Positions 1-10,529 of a stretch of 64,000 nt of DNA are shown piece by piece (position 1 is the stretch's first letter; each line of letters begins with the position of its first letter). The stretch is taken from assembly GCF_001570425.1 (NCBI RefSeq), contig NZ_BCSX01000044.1:1-64000 (forward strand), in the 5' to 3' direction. A model generated the notes under the pieces. That model was not told the origin of the DNA, searched no databases, and saw only the letters and a list, made by a program, of their open reading frames with translations. The position numbers and the translations under genes were made by a program. The DNA comes from Mycolicibacterium brisbanense (lineage in GTDB: Bacteria; Actinomycetota; Actinomycetes; Mycobacteriales; Mycobacteriaceae).

Positions 1-196
1 ACCCGGTCAAACAACTCCCGCCGCGTCGCCTTCGAATGCCGATAACCAGTTGGCACGACAACCTCCCAAATCACCGATGTTGTCGTAACCGTATGAATCT
101 GCCGCGCGGGATCTCGCAGAGGATTCACCCTCGCGGCGGGGACGTGCCTGCGTGGGGCGCGGTTTACCGCCTGCGGTCATCGGGCATGCCACCTGC

Positions 197-565
197 ATGT
201 CTGTGACAGCATTTCAGGATCTGCCGCTCGCCGACCGGGACCGCGAATGGGACGGCGACGCCGCCGACAAACGCGTCCGGAAGTGGGCCGACGCGCAGGA
301 CGAACCCAACGCGAAATACCGCGACGCGCACGTCTGGTACGACAAGGACGCCAAGGACAACTTCACGGCCTACAAGCTGCTGATCGCCGACGTGGTCGGC
401 GGCAAGCTCGAAGCCGTACCGCGGGGTGTGATGGCCGCCGGCGGGATCATTGACGGCGCACGGGGCGGCATCGACATCCCGAAGGACGACGTCGACCGCG
501 TGAAGAGCCACCTCGCGAAGTACTACAAGAAGATGGGCGAGGAGCCGCCCTGGGACCGTCGTTAG
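197..565 (+). CDS. Small conserved hypothetical protein
   Basis: A soluble, highly charged protein of about 122 residues that I cannot assign to a pathway. I chose the ATG at 197 because the in-frame codons before it encode a low-quality extension. The C-terminal end (VKSHLAKYYKKMGEEPPW) resembles tails I recall from phage-related conserved proteins, but no phage genes surround it. There is no signal peptide or membrane segment. It ends 13 nt before gluQ on the same strand, so the two may be co-transcribed. The 196 bases before it show no gene I can support. Confidence 0.7.
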   Translation: MSVTAFQDLPLADRDREWDGDAADKRVRKWADAQDEPNAKYRDAHVWYDKDAKDNFTAYKLLIADVVGGKLEAVPRGVMAAGGIIDGARGGIDIPKDDVDRVKSHLAKYYKKMGEEPPWDRR

Positions 566-578
566 CTAGATTGCGGGC

Positions 579-1460
579 GTGAGCCTCGCCCCCGCCGGAC
601 GGTTTGCCCCGAGCCCGTCGGCTGATCTGCATATCGGCAATCTGCGTACCGCCGTGCTGGCGTGGTTGTTCGCGCGGTCGACGGGGCGCCGGTTCCTGCT
701 GCGGGTGGAGGATCTCGACGACCGTACGTTCAGCGAGATCGGAAACCGTCAGGTCGACGATCTGGCGGCGATCGGATTGACGTGGGACGGCCCGGTCGAA
801 TGGCAGACGGGGCACCGCGAGCGGTACGACGCGGTCATCGACGCGCTGCGCGACGACGGACGGCTCTATGAATGTTATTGCAGCAGAAGAGATATCGCCC
901 AGGCGCCGCAAGCCCCGCACGCACCGCAAGGCGCTTATCCGAGCACCTGCCGGGACCTGACCGATGCCGAACGACAGGCCCGCCGCGCCGAGACCGGCCG
1001 TCCACCGGCATTGCGGCTGCGCACCGACACGTTCGTCGGGACCGTCACCGACCTCGTGCACGGCTCGTACACCGGCATCGTCGACGATTTCGTCGTGCGC
1101 CGTGGCGACGGGGTCACCGCCTACAACCTCTCCGTGGTGGTCGACGACGCTGCGAGCGGCATCGACCAGGTGGTGCGCGGTGACGATCTGCTCAGTTCGG
1201 CGCCGCGGCAGGCCTACCTGGCCCGGCTGCTGGGCTACCCCGAACCGACGTATGCCCACGTGCCGCTGGTACTCAACGAGGACGGTGCCCGGCTGGCCAA
1301 ACGCGACGGCGCGGTGACTCTCGGCGAGATCGGCGTCGAGCGGGCGCTGGCAGAGATCGGCGCGTCGCTGGGGTATACGGCCACCACTGTGCAGGGCATG
1401 CTGGACGAGTTCGACCCGGCAGCGCTGCCGCGACATCCCTGGATATACCGGGCCAACTGA
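579..1460 (+). CDS. gluQ: Glutamyl-Q tRNA(Asp) synthetase
   Basis: A class I aminoacyl-tRNA synthetase paralog of 293 residues. It lacks the anticodon-binding domain of GltX, as expected for the YadB/GluQ family. The HIGH-type motif appears as HIGN at residues 18-21 and the KMSKS-type motif as LAKRDG near residue 240. The zinc site typical of the family is visible as CYC followed by YPSTC. Family members attach glutamate to the queuosine base at position 34 of tRNA(Asp) rather than to the 3' end. The start is GTG at 579. A tgt gene lies about 6 kb away, which fits a queuosine role, although the genes are not one operon. A degenerate GluRS is the only realistic alternative and the short length argues against it. 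Confidence 0.93.
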   Translation: MSLAPAGRFAPSPSADLHIGNLRTAVLAWLFARSTGRRFLLRVEDLDDRTFSEIGNRQVDDLAAIGLTWDGPVEWQTGHRERYDAVIDALRDDGRLYECYCSRRDIAQAPQAPHAPQGAYPSTCRDLTDAERQARRAETGRPPALRLRTDTFVGTVTDLVHGSYTGIVDDFVVRRGDGVTAYNLSVVVDDAASGIDQVVRGDDLLSSAPRQAYLARLLGYPEPTYAHVPLVLNEDGARLAKRDGAVTLGEIGVERALAEIGASLGYTATTVQGMLDEFDPAALPRHPWIYRAN

Positions 1461-1504
1461 GCAGAACACTTCGGCACGGCGCCGATTCCTGTTAGCTTCC
1501 GGCA

Positions 1505-2980
1505 GTGCGCTACCTTCGAATGCCGCTCCTCGGGCTGCTGCTGATCCTCGCGCTGCTGACCGCGGCGTGCGGGCCGTCGGCGAACAACACCACCGACCCG
1601 GTGAAGTCCGCCGGGGTGCTGCGCGTCGGCACCGAAGGGGTGTACAGCCCGTTCAGTTACCACGATCCCACCACCGGCCAACTCACCGGCTATGACGTCG
1701 ACGTGGCCCGCGCGGTGGCCGAAAAGCTCGGAGTCCGCGTCGAATTCGTGGAGACCCCATGGGATTCGATCTTCGCGGCGCTGGAGGCCAACCGATTCGA
1801 CGTGGTGGCCAACGAGGTCACCATCACCCCCGAGCGCCAGGCGAAGTACGACCTGTCCGAACCGTATTCGGTGGGTGAAGGCGTCATCGTCACGCGCGCC
1901 GACAACCATTCGATCAACTCGCTGGCAGACCTCAAAGGCAAGGTGGCCGCCGAGAACGCCACCAGCAACTGGTCGGACGTGGCCCGTAAGGCGGGCGCGC
2001 GGGTCGAGACGGTCGAAGGTTTCACGCAGGCCATCGCGCTGCTCAACCAGGGCCGCGTCGACCTCGTGGTCAACGACAGCATCGCGGTGTATGCGTACCT
2101 GGCCGAAACGAACGACAAATCGGTCCGCATCGCCGGCACCGTCGGCGAGAAAAGCGAGCAGGGTTTCGCCGCCCGCAAGAACAGCGGCCTGCTGCCCGAG
2201 CTGAACAAGGCACTCGACGAGCTGCGCACCGACGGGACCCTGGCCTCGATCTCGCAGAAGTACCTCAAGGCCAACGCTTCCGGCGGCCCGCAGGCGGGGC
2301 AGGGACCGCAGGCGCCGCGGTCCACCTGGCGGCTCATCGGTGACAATCTGTGGCCGTTGGCGAAGGCGGCTATCACCAAGACAATTCCGTTGACCGTCAT
2401 CAGCTTCGTCATCGGGTTGGTGATCGCACTGGCGGTGGCGCTGGCGCGGCTGTCGTCGAATGTGGTGCTCAGCAACGTCGCCCGGTTCTACATCTCGATC
2501 ATCCGCGGGACCCCGCTGCTGGTGCAGTTGTTCATCGTGTTCTTCGCGCTGCCGGAGTTCGGCGTGAAGATCGATCCCTTCCCGGCCGCGGTGATCGCGT
2601 TCTCGCTCAACGTCGGTGGCTACGCGGCGGAGATCATCCGCTCGGCGATCCAGAGCATCCCCAAGGGACAGTGGGAGGCGGCCGAGACCATCGGGCTGAG
2701 CTACGTCGGCACGCTGCGCCGCATAATCCTGCCGCAGGCGGCACGGGTCGCGGTGCCGCCGCTGTCGAACACCTTGATCTCACTGGTCAAGGACACCTCA
2801 CTGGCCTCGACCATCCTGGTCACCGAACTGCTGCGGCAGGCCCAGATCATCGCCGCGCCGACGTTCGAGTTCTTCGCCCTGTACGGCACGGCGGCGGTGT
2901 ACTACTGGGTGATCTGCCTGGTGCTGTCGTTCGGCCAGAGTCGCCTGGAACACCGACTGGAAAGGTACGTGGCGCGATGA
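1505..2980 (+). CDS. Polar amino-acid ABC importer, fused binding protein and permease
   Basis: A 491-residue fusion. Residues 1-20 form a lipoprotein signal with lipobox LTAAC. Residues about 35-255 are a family 3 solute-binding domain (VLRVGTEGVYSPFSY at its start). Residues about 275-490 are a His/Glu/Gln/Arg-type permease domain with several membrane helices and the EAA-like loop EAAETIGLSYVGTLRR. The binding protein is therefore tethered both by the fusion and by the probable lipid anchor. Glutamine or another polar amino acid is the likely substrate, inferred from family resemblance. The start is GTG at 1505. The stop overlaps the ATG of the ATPase gene (ATGA), so the two should be translationally coupled. 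Confidence 0.92.
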   Translation: MRYLRMPLLGLLLILALLTAACGPSANNTTDPVKSAGVLRVGTEGVYSPFSYHDPTTGQLTGYDVDVARAVAEKLGVRVEFVETPWDSIFAALEANRFDVVANEVTITPERQAKYDLSEPYSVGEGVIVTRADNHSINSLADLKGKVAAENATSNWSDVARKAGARVETVEGFTQAIALLNQGRVDLVVNDSIAVYAYLAETNDKSVRIAGTVGEKSEQGFAARKNSGLLPELNKALDELRTDGTLASISQKYLKANASGGPQAGQGPQAPRSTWRLIGDNLWPLAKAAITKTIPLTVISFVIGLVIALAVALARLSSNVVLSNVARFYISIIRGTPLLVQLFIVFFALPEFGVKIDPFPAAVIAFSLNVGGYAAEIIRSAIQSIPKGQWEAAETIGLSYVGTLRRIILPQAARVAVPPLSNTLISLVKDTSLASTILVTELLRQAQIIAAPTFEFFALYGTAAVYYWVICLVLSFGQSRLEHRLERYVAR

Positions 2981-3732
2981 CCGAGAATCGGATCGAAGCC
3001 CAAGGCGTCCGAAAAGCGTTCGGCGACAACGAAGTCCTCAAGGGCTTGTCGTTCACGGTGCCGCGCGGCAGCGCCACGACCGTCATCGGCCCGTCAGGAT
3101 CGGGCAAGACCACGCTGCTGCGCGCGCTCAATGCGCTCGACGTGCCGGATGCCGGCGTGATCAAGGTCGGCGACGTCGAACTGGACTTCGCCAACCCCGT
3201 ACCCAAGGATCAGCTGCGCAAATACCGGGCGCAGAGCGGTTTCGTCTTCCAGTCGCACAACCTCTTTCCGCACAAGACCGTGCTGCAGAACATCACCGAG
3301 GGTCCGCTGGTGGCGCAGAAGCGCCCGCGCGACGAGGTGGAGGCCGAGGCCGCCGAGCTGCTCAGCCAGGTGGGGCTGGCCGACAAGCGGGACCAGTACC
3401 CGTACCAACTCTCGGGCGGCCAGCAGCAGCGCGTCGGCATCGCCCGGGCGCTGGCGCTCAAACCCAAGGTGGTGCTGTTCGACGAGCCGACTTCGGCGCT
3501 GGACCCCGAACTGGTCGGCGAAGTGCTCTCGGTCATCCGCGATCTCGCCGTCGAAGGCTGGACACTGGTGATCGTCACGCACGAAATCCAGTTCGCCAGG
3601 CAGGTTTCCGATCAGGTGCTGTTCACCGACGGAGGCGTGATCCTCGAACAGGGGCCACCCGCTTCGGTGATCGGCGACCCGAAGGAGGACCGCACCCGGC
3701 AATTCCTGCAGCGGATCCTCAACCCGCTGTAG
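2977..3732 (+). CDS. Polar amino-acid ABC importer, ATPase subunit (GlnQ-like)
   Basis: A 251-residue ABC ATPase that powers the adjacent fused importer on the cytoplasmic face of the membrane. Visible motifs are Walker [10 protein letters not shown], the signature LSGGQQQR, Walker [15 protein letters not shown] and the switch histidine in VTHEIQ. The ATG at 2977 lies inside the stop of the preceding gene (4-nt overlap). The 3' end overlaps the convergent aldehyde dehydrogenase gene by 14 nt. The sequence is of the GlnQ/HisP type, so polar amino-acid import is well supported, but the exact substrate is not. Confidence 0.93.
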   Translation: MTENRIEAQGVRKAFGDNEVLKGLSFTVPRGSATTVIGPSGSGKTTLLRALNALDVPDAGVIKVGDVELDFANPVPKDQLRKYRAQSGFVFQSHNLFPHKTVLQNITEGPLVAQKRPRDEVEAEAAELLSQVGLADKRDQYPYQLSGGQQQRVGIARALALKPKVVLFDEPTSALDPELVGEVLSVIRDLAVEGWTLVIVTHEIQFARQVSDQVLFTDGGVILEQGPPASVIGDPKEDRTRQFLQRILNPL

Positions 3733-5089
3733 CCGGGGGCGGCGCCAGGTGCACGACCTTGACCGCCGTCATCTCATCGAGCAGCTCGGGTCCGAACCCG
3801 AAGCCGCTGCCGCTGGCCCGGCGGGGCTGGGACGCACCACCGGGCGCACCGCCGAACACGTCGTTGATCTTGACGGTGCCCACCGGGAGCGCACGCCACG
3901 CCTCCTGGGCGTGGGCCATATCGGTCGTCAGCACGGTGGCGGCCAACCCATAGCGGTCGTCGGCGGCCTCCAGCAGCGCGGCGCCGAAGTCGGGCACGGT
4001 CCGGATCGGGGCGACCGGCCCGAAAGTCTCCTCCGAGAACACCGCCATATCCCGGGTGCAGTCAGTCAAAACGGTTGGCGGATAGAATGTTCCGGCCCCG
4101 TCACCCGGTTGTCCGCCGATCAGCACCCGCGCCCCGTGTTTGACGGCGTCAGTGACCTGCTGGTGCACCTGGGCCCGCTGTCGCTCGTCGACGAGGGGGC
4201 CGATGCGGTCGGCCCACGCGCGCGCCTCACCCACCAGCGCCCGGGTGAATTCGTCGGCCACCGAGGCCACCGCGAATATGCGCTCGACCGACACACAGAT
4301 CTGGCCGGCGTTGGCGAACGCGCCGAGCGCGGCCTGCTGCGCCGCCCACGTCGGATCCGCTCCCGCGTCGACGATCAGCGCGTCGTTGCCACCGTTTTCC
4401 AGCAACGCCTTGGCTCCTCGCTGGGCGCATGACTGGGCGATGGCCCGGCCGGTCACGCTGCTGCCGACGTGCGCCACGACGTCGACGCGTTCATCGCCGG
4501 CGAGGCGGGCCCCGACGGTGCCATCGCCGTCGACGATCTGCAGCACACCGTCGGGCAGGTGTTCGGCCAGCAGCTCGGCGAACCTGCGGCCGGTGCGCGG
4601 GCAGCGCTCGCTCGGTTTGTGCACGACGGCGTTGCCGGTCACCAGGGCGGCGCCCAGCAGCCCGGCGGCCACCGCGACCGGGTCGTTCCATGGCGTCAAC
4701 ACCGCCACCACTCCGCGTGGTTCCGGGACCATCATGTCGGTGGCCGACCAGTTGCCCTGCAGCGTGCGGCCACCGTGAAGCGGCCCGAGTTCGGCGTACT
4801 GCGTGAGTGTCCCGGCCCCCGCGTCGACGCCGCCCAGGGCGTCCTGCCGCAACTTGCCGGTCTCCCGTACGTTGAGCTCGGCGAGTTCTTCGGCCGCCGC
4901 GCGGACCGACTCGGCGGCCGCGTGCAGCGCCGAGGCCCGTTCCGTCGCCGGCATCCGGGACCACCGTTTCGCCGCGGCACAGGCTCGCTCGACGGCCGCA
5001 CCGCATTCCGCGGGCCCGGCAATGGGGACACGACCTACCAGGTCGCCGGTGCGTGGGTCATGGATCGTCAGTTCACGTGTCTCAGGCAC
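3719..5089 (-). CDS. NAD(P)-dependent aldehyde dehydrogenase
   Basis: A 456-residue member of the aldehyde dehydrogenase superfamily, which oxidises aldehydes to acids. The fold markers are in order: the TPWNDP segment (catalytic-pocket Asn near 133), HKPSERCP, the general-base Glu near 230 in LLENGGND (where the family usually has ELGG) and the nucleophile Cys near 264 in GQICVS. EETFGPV and the C-terminal NDVF segment are also present. The substrate is unknown; succinate-semialdehyde or another small aldehyde is possible. It lies alone, convergent with the amino-acid importer (14-nt overlap) and divergent from the MFS gene, whose ATG is 97 nt away. Confidence 0.88.
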   Translation of the reverse strand: MPETRELTIHDPRTGDLVGRVPIAGPAECGAAVERACAAAKRWSRMPATERASALHAAAESVRAAAEELAELNVRETGKLRQDALGGVDAGAGTLTQYAELGPLHGGRTLQGNWSATDMMVPEPRGVVAVLTPWNDPVAVAAGLLGAALVTGNAVVHKPSERCPRTGRRFAELLAEHLPDGVLQIVDGDGTVGARLAGDERVDVVAHVGSSVTGRAIAQSCAQRGAKALLENGGNDALIVDAGADPTWAAQQAALGAFANAGQICVSVERIFAVASVADEFTRALVGEARAWADRIGPLVDERQRAQVHQQVTDAVKHGARVLIGGQPGDGAGTFYPPTVLTDCTRDMAVFSEETFGPVAPIRTVPDFGAALLEAADDRYGLAATVLTTDMAHAQEAWRALPVGTVKINDVFGGAPGGASQPRRASGSGFGFGPELLDEMTAVKVVHLAPPPATAG

Positions 5090-5186
5090 ACCTTCGGGTA
5101 CCCCGGTTGGCCGTGCCTACACGCACCGCACCGCGTGGTCGGATTTCCGCCAGCATCCGGGGTGTCATGCCCATAACGTCACGACC

Positions 5187-6422
5187 ATGACACCCCAGCC
5201 AGCTCTGCGCCGAATCACCGTGTGGTTCATAGCGATTGCCGCCGCCCTTGGCACTGCCGCCATGTACCCGCTGCAACCGGCGATATCCGATGTCGCTGAC
5301 AGTCTTGACATCTCGGTTGCCCAGGCCGGAATCGCGTTGGCGTGCGGTCCCGTCGGCTACCTGATGGGGCTCGCGATGCTGGTACCGCTGGTCGACCGAT
5401 TTGCACCGAACCGCGTTCTCGCCGCGCAGTTCGGCGCGCTGGCGGTGGCCTTGGCGGTCAACGCCGCCGCGGACACGCTGTGGACGCTGGGCCTCACCAT
5501 CGGGGTGATCGGCGCCTGTTCGACCGTCGGCGCACAGTTGAGCTCGACAACCGCGCGTTTCGTCCCCGAAGGCGGCCGGGCAACCGCGCTGGGCATTGTG
5601 ACGGCAGGTATCTCGGCCGGGATCATCGGTGGCCGGATCGCAGGCGGTTGGCTGACCGAAGTGGCGGGATGGCGGGGCGGCTTGCTCGTGTTCGCCGCCG
5701 CATGCGCCGTCGTCGCACTCGTCGCCCTCTGGGCTCTGCCCGCCACCGCCGGTTCGGCCACGGGCGGTTACCTGGCGACCCTCCGCGGCCTACCCGGCCT
5801 CTACCTGCGATTCCCGGCGTTGCGCATCGCCGCGGTGCGCGGTGCGCTGTGGTTCTTCGCGTTCTGCGCGGTGTGGGCCGGCCTCGCAGCGGCGCTGGCG
5901 CAGCCGCCGTACTCGTATCCACCCGAGCGGATCGGCCTGTACGCCCTTGCCGGTCTGCTCGGCATTGTCGCCACTCGGATCGCAGGTGTGTGGACCGACC
6001 GTGCCGGCGCACGACGAGTCATGAGGGTCGGCCTTGGCGTCGCCGCGCTCGGCGCGGTCACGCTGGCCGGGTGCCTTGCGAGTCCGGTGGCCACGCTCAT
6101 CGGTCTGGCTGTGTTCGACGCCGGGTTGTTCGCGGCCCAAGTAGCCAATCAGAGCACGGTTCTGGCCATCGACCCCGCCGCGCCGGCACGGTTCAACAGC
6201 GCCTACATGGTGGTGTACTTCGTCGGCGGCAGCCTGGGCACCGCCTTTGGAGCGGCCGCCGTCGGGTGGCTGGGCTGGCCGGCAACCGCAGCCGTGACTG
6301 CCGCGGCGATCGCTGTCGCGATGCTGCTCACGGCCGCCGACCGTGCGCGAACTGCTGGCGAAACACGGCGTGGCGGGCAGCAGACACGCACGCTCGGCGA
6401 GGTTAAGGCTCGGCGAGGTTAG
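5187..6422 (+). CDS. MFS transporter
   Basis: A 411-residue protein with about twelve hydrophobic helices, typical of a major facilitator carrier. The loop after helix 2 carries LVPLVDRFAPNRVL, the usual loop 2-3 position. The tone of the sequence (QPAISDVADSLDIS near the N-terminus) resembles proton-driven drug or metabolite exporters of the YnfM/AraJ kind. The substrate cannot be read from sequence. I chose ATG 5187 because the upstream in-frame extension is antisense to the aldehyde dehydrogenase gene. The 3' end lies in a short imperfect tandem repeat. Confidence 0.87.
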   Translation: MTPQPALRRITVWFIAIAAALGTAAMYPLQPAISDVADSLDISVAQAGIALACGPVGYLMGLAMLVPLVDRFAPNRVLAAQFGALAVALAVNAAADTLWTLGLTIGVIGACSTVGAQLSSTTARFVPEGGRATALGIVTAGISAGIIGGRIAGGWLTEVAGWRGGLLVFAAACAVVALVALWALPATAGSATGGYLATLRGLPGLYLRFPALRIAAVRGALWFFAFCAVWAGLAAALAQPPYSYPPERIGLYALAGLLGIVATRIAGVWTDRAGARRVMRVGLGVAALGAVTLAGCLASPVATLIGLAVFDAGLFAAQVANQSTVLAIDPAAPARFNSAYMVVYFVGGSLGTAFGAAAVGWLGWPATAAVTAAAIAVAMLLTAADRARTAGETRRGGQQTRTLGEVKARRG

Positions 6423-6450
6423 GGAGCGACGAGGTTAGGGAGCGACGAAC
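6392..6450. repeat. Imperfect tandem repeat at convergent gene ends
   Basis: Four near-copies of a 15-16 nt unit with core GGCGAGGTTAG or GCGACGAGGTTAG start at 6392, 6408, 6423 and 6439; the last is cut short. The array spans the stop codon of the MFS gene (6420-6422) and the last codons of the P450 gene (stop at 6435). It contributes the stop codons of the convergent genes and may have arisen by slippage. Confidence 0.75.
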
Positions 6451-7652
6451 AGGCTGGACATTCCTCGCAGGGTCAGGTTCGCCTTGTACACCGGCTCCGC
6501 TGCCAGACGAGCCTGCGGATACCGCGCGGTGATCGCCGACAGCGCGACCGAGGCCTCCAGTCGGGCCAGCGGCGCACCCAGGCAGAAGTGTGGTCCCTTG
6601 CCGAACCCCAGATGGCGGATGGCCCCGCGATCCGGATCGAATTCGTCGGCGCGGTCGAACACGGCCGGGTCACGGTGTGCCGCGGCCAGCAACAGCAGCA
6701 TGGTGTCGCCCTCGGGGACCTCGACGTCGCCGATCGTCATGTCTTCACCGGCGATGCGCGATACCAGCTGCACCGGCGGGTCGTAGCGCATGGTCTCTTC
6801 GATCACGCTCGACACCCGCCCGGCGTCATTGCCAAGAGCGGCCCACTGCCGGGGGTGGCGCAGCATCGCCAGGATCGCGTTGGCGATCAGGTTCACCGTG
6901 GTCTCGTGTCCGGCGATGAGCAGCAGATCGCAGGTGGCGACGATCTCGTCCTCGGTGAGTTGGTCACCGGATTCCTCCACCTGGATCAACGCCGACATCA
7001 GGTCGTCCCCCGGCCGGCGCCTGCGCTGCGCGATCAGGTCGTGAAGGTAGTCCGCGAGCCACCTGCCTGCGGCCATCTGCTGGTCGAACAGCGCCGACGC
7101 TTCGCCCGTCATCGCCATGAACGGGTCGAGGGCCTGAGCCAGCAGGGCCGAGGCATCGCGAAACTTGGGCTCGTCCTCGATCGGCACACCCAGCAGCCGA
7201 CAGATCACCGCGACCGGCAGCGGGTAGGCCAGGTCGGCGATGGCGTCGAAGGATCCCTCGGCGACCCGGTCGAGCAACCCGTCCACGAGGGCCCGGATGT
7301 CGGGTTCGAGAGCGTGGACCACCTTGGGCACGAACGCCTTGCTCACCAAGCCGCGCAGCCGCGTGTGGTCGGGCGCGTCGAGGAACAGGAAGCTGGTCGC
7401 GCCGCGCTCCTGGACCCCGCGCTGAGCCATATGCCGTTGTGCCACAGTTGATTTCATGCGATCGCTGCACGACGCGGGATGCCGCAGCACCGCATCGCAC
7501 TCGGCGAAGGTGGAGAACACCGCGACGTTGGACTCGGGTATCTGCAAGGGGCCACGCTCGCGGATCCGCCGGTAGGACGGGTACGGGTCGGCCCGGTTGG
7601 CCGGGTCGAGCAGCTGCAGCAGGAGCGACTGATCTTCGGCAGCGGTCGTCAT
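6435..7652 (-). CDS. Cytochrome P450
   Basis: A 405-residue soluble bacterial P450 that would insert oxygen using electrons from a ferredoxin and ferredoxin reductase. The I-helix motif AGHET is at 247-251, the K-helix ExxR appears as EETMR at 285-289, and the heme-ligand loop is FGKGPHFCLG with Cys at 357. There is no membrane anchor. I cannot assign a CYP family with confidence and no dedicated ferredoxin gene is adjacent. It lies 34 nt downstream of tgt on the same strand, so they may share a transcript although their functions seem unrelated. Confidence 0.93.
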   Translation of the reverse strand: MTTAAEDQSLLLQLLDPANRADPYPSYRRIRERGPLQIPESNVAVFSTFAECDAVLRHPASCSDRMKSTVAQRHMAQRGVQERGATSFLFLDAPDHTRLRGLVSKAFVPKVVHALEPDIRALVDGLLDRVAEGSFDAIADLAYPLPVAVICRLLGVPIEDEPKFRDASALLAQALDPFMAMTGEASALFDQQMAAGRWLADYLHDLIAQRRRRPGDDLMSALIQVEESGDQLTEDEIVATCDLLLIAGHETTVNLIANAILAMLRHPRQWAALGNDAGRVSSVIEETMRYDPPVQLVSRIAGEDMTIGDVEVPEGDTMLLLLAAAHRDPAVFDRADEFDPDRGAIRHLGFGKGPHFCLGAPLARLEASVALSAITARYPQARLAAEPVYKANLTLRGMSSLFVAP

Positions 7653-7686
7653 CTAGTTATTGTGCACGCGTTGAAGAAGCGGCAGG

Positions 7687-8928
<1,242 letters not shown>

Positions 8929-8987
8929 TCAACCGGATGCCCGCCCGATTTCCGTCATAGGGGCCGACGCGACCATACTCGTCTGTC

Positions 8988-9500
8988 GTGAAGCACGGAT
9001 TCGTCATCGCCGCCGGAGCCGCGACGTTGCTGGTAGGGATCGTCGGGTGTTCATCGCAGAATTCGAGTTCGCCGGGCGGTTCCCAGGCGCCCGGACCGAA
9101 GGCGTCGAGCCAGGAAACGTCGACCTCGACGCTGCCACCGGTGTCGCCCGTGCAGCCCAATCAAGCCCGGGTGACCTTCGGCACCAACGACGCCGGACCG
9201 TTCACCGGTGTCGGTTGCGAGACCAAGGACGGGCTGACCACCATCAACATCGAAGGCCACCTGCACACCACGATCGAGCTCACCGACGGTGAGGCGCCGG
9301 CGGTCAAGTCGGTGAACATCGGCGAAATCGGTTCTGACGGACCGGCACTGGTTTACGTCGAAGGCGTGTCCGGCACGCCCGTGGTCGCGACCCGCGACGG
9401 CAAGAACTACACCGTGACCGGCAGCGGCATGGCCTCGAACTCCGCCAGCACCGAGCCTCCGGTCGACACACCGTTCGACGTCGCGGTCACCTGCCCCTGA
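8988..9500 (+). CDS. LpqH-like (19-kDa antigen family) lipoprotein
   Basis: A 170-residue precursor starting at GTG 8988. A signal peptide with lipobox GIVGC predicts acylation of the Cys near residue 21. A Ser/Pro/Thr-rich linker follows, typical of a cell-envelope lipoprotein and a possible glycosylation region. The folded part carries the two cysteines expected for this family (GVGCETKDG and the C-terminal VTCP). The function of the family is unknown beyond surface location and immune recognition. A paralog lies 1 kb downstream with the same layout. Its 3' end overlaps the convergent dehalogenase gene by 14 nt. Confidence 0.88.
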   Translation: MKHGFVIAAGAATLLVGIVGCSSQNSSSPGGSQAPGPKASSQETSTSTLPPVSPVQPNQARVTFGTNDAGPFTGVGCETKDGLTTINIEGHLHTTIELTDGEAPAVKSVNIGEIGSDGPALVYVEGVSGTPVVATRDGKNYTVTGSGMASNSASTEPPVDTPFDVAVTCP

Positions 9501-10395
9501 GGAATTCGACGATCGCCGCGGCGAGTTCCTCGCCCGCGTCCTCTTGCAGGAAATGGCCGGCGTCGGCGATCACGGGGTGCTCGACGCCCTGGGCACCGCG
9601 CATCTCACGGCGGAAGATCCCTGCCATCGCACCCGTGATCGGATCACCGTCACTGAATGCGACGAGCATCGGAGTTTCGCTGGCGCACAACGCTTTCCAT
9701 GCCGACCGGTTGGCGGCCGCAGCCGGGTCGTCGGGTGTGGTGGGTACCAAGCCCGGCATCGCGCGCGGCCCGGCACAGTAGGTGTCGTCGGGGAACGGGG
9801 CATCGTAGGCGGCGCGGACCGCGTCACCGACCGGGCGCCGACACCCGGACGCGACGAACCGGCCCACGTCGATGGTCGGCAAATTCTGGATCGCGGTGCG
9901 GAACTGCCACCAGATCTCGGGCATCGGGATGTCTCCCGTCGGCAGGCCCGTGTTGGCAACGACGATGCGGGCGAAGCGTTCCGGATGCTCGGCGGCCAGC
10001 CGCAACCCGATCAGCCCGCCCCAGTCCTGCCCCACGAGTGTCACCCGGCTCAGGTCGAGGACGTCGAAGGCCAGCGCCCGCATCCACTCCACATGCCGGG
10101 CATAGCTGTGGTCTTCGATGCGGGCCGGCTTGTCCGACCGGCCGAAGCCCACCAGATCGGGACAGACGACGCGGTGTCCCGCCGCGGTGAGCACCGGGAT
10201 CATGCGGCGGTACAGAAACGACCACGATGGTTCCCCATGCAACAACAGCACGGGGTCGGCGTCCGGCGGCCCCTCGTCGATCCAGGCCACCCGCAGCAGG
10301 CCCCCGTCGTCGTCTGAGATCTCGGAATAGCTTGGGATATAGGGAAATTCAGGGAGATCGCGGAACCGCTCATCGGGCGTGCGCAAGGTCTGCAT
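9487..10395 (-). CDS. Haloalkane dehalogenase (HLD-I, DhmA/DhlA-like)
   Basis: A 302-residue alpha/beta hydrolase that would cleave carbon-halogen bonds to give alcohols. The oxyanion-hole segment is LLHGEPSW (residues 52-58). The nucleophile elbow GQDWGG places Asp at 124 followed by Trp 125, the same numbers as I recall for DhlA. The third acid is in FSDGDPITG and the His in ADAGHFLQED. This layout is that of HLD subfamily I. I chose the ATG at 10395 because the family begins close to it. The natural substrate is unknown; mycobacterial DhmA proteins are known in the family. Confidence 0.88.
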   Translation of the reverse strand: MQTLRTPDERFRDLPEFPYIPSYSEISDDDGGLLRVAWIDEGPPDADPVLLLHGEPSWSFLYRRMIPVLTAAGHRVVCPDLVGFGRSDKPARIEDHSYARHVEWMRALAFDVLDLSRVTLVGQDWGGLIGLRLAAEHPERFARIVVANTGLPTGDIPMPEIWWQFRTAIQNLPTIDVGRFVASGCRRPVGDAVRAAYDAPFPDDTYCAGPRAMPGLVPTTPDDPAAAANRSAWKALCASETPMLVAFSDGDPITGAMAGIFRREMRGAQGVEHPVIADAGHFLQEDAGEELAAAIVEFLRGR

Positions 10396-10529
10396 GGTGC
10401 CGAACTTACGACCGTTTCCGGTGCCGGGCCAGACAATTCGGCCATTCTCTCGCCGCCACCGACACCTGACTCCATACTGCACAGGTATGGTCCGCCATCG
10501 TCGACGGGCCGCATACCTGGAGGAGAACA

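Noticed and set aside
1-196. Open frames on both strands before the first gene
   Set aside because: No start with a ribosome site, no recognisable protein; the frame on the minus strand is basic and Arg-rich like a GC-driven shadow.
197-565. Phage origin for the first small gene
   Set aside because: The C-terminal motif recalls phage-linked proteins but no other phage gene, integrase or attachment repeat is nearby.
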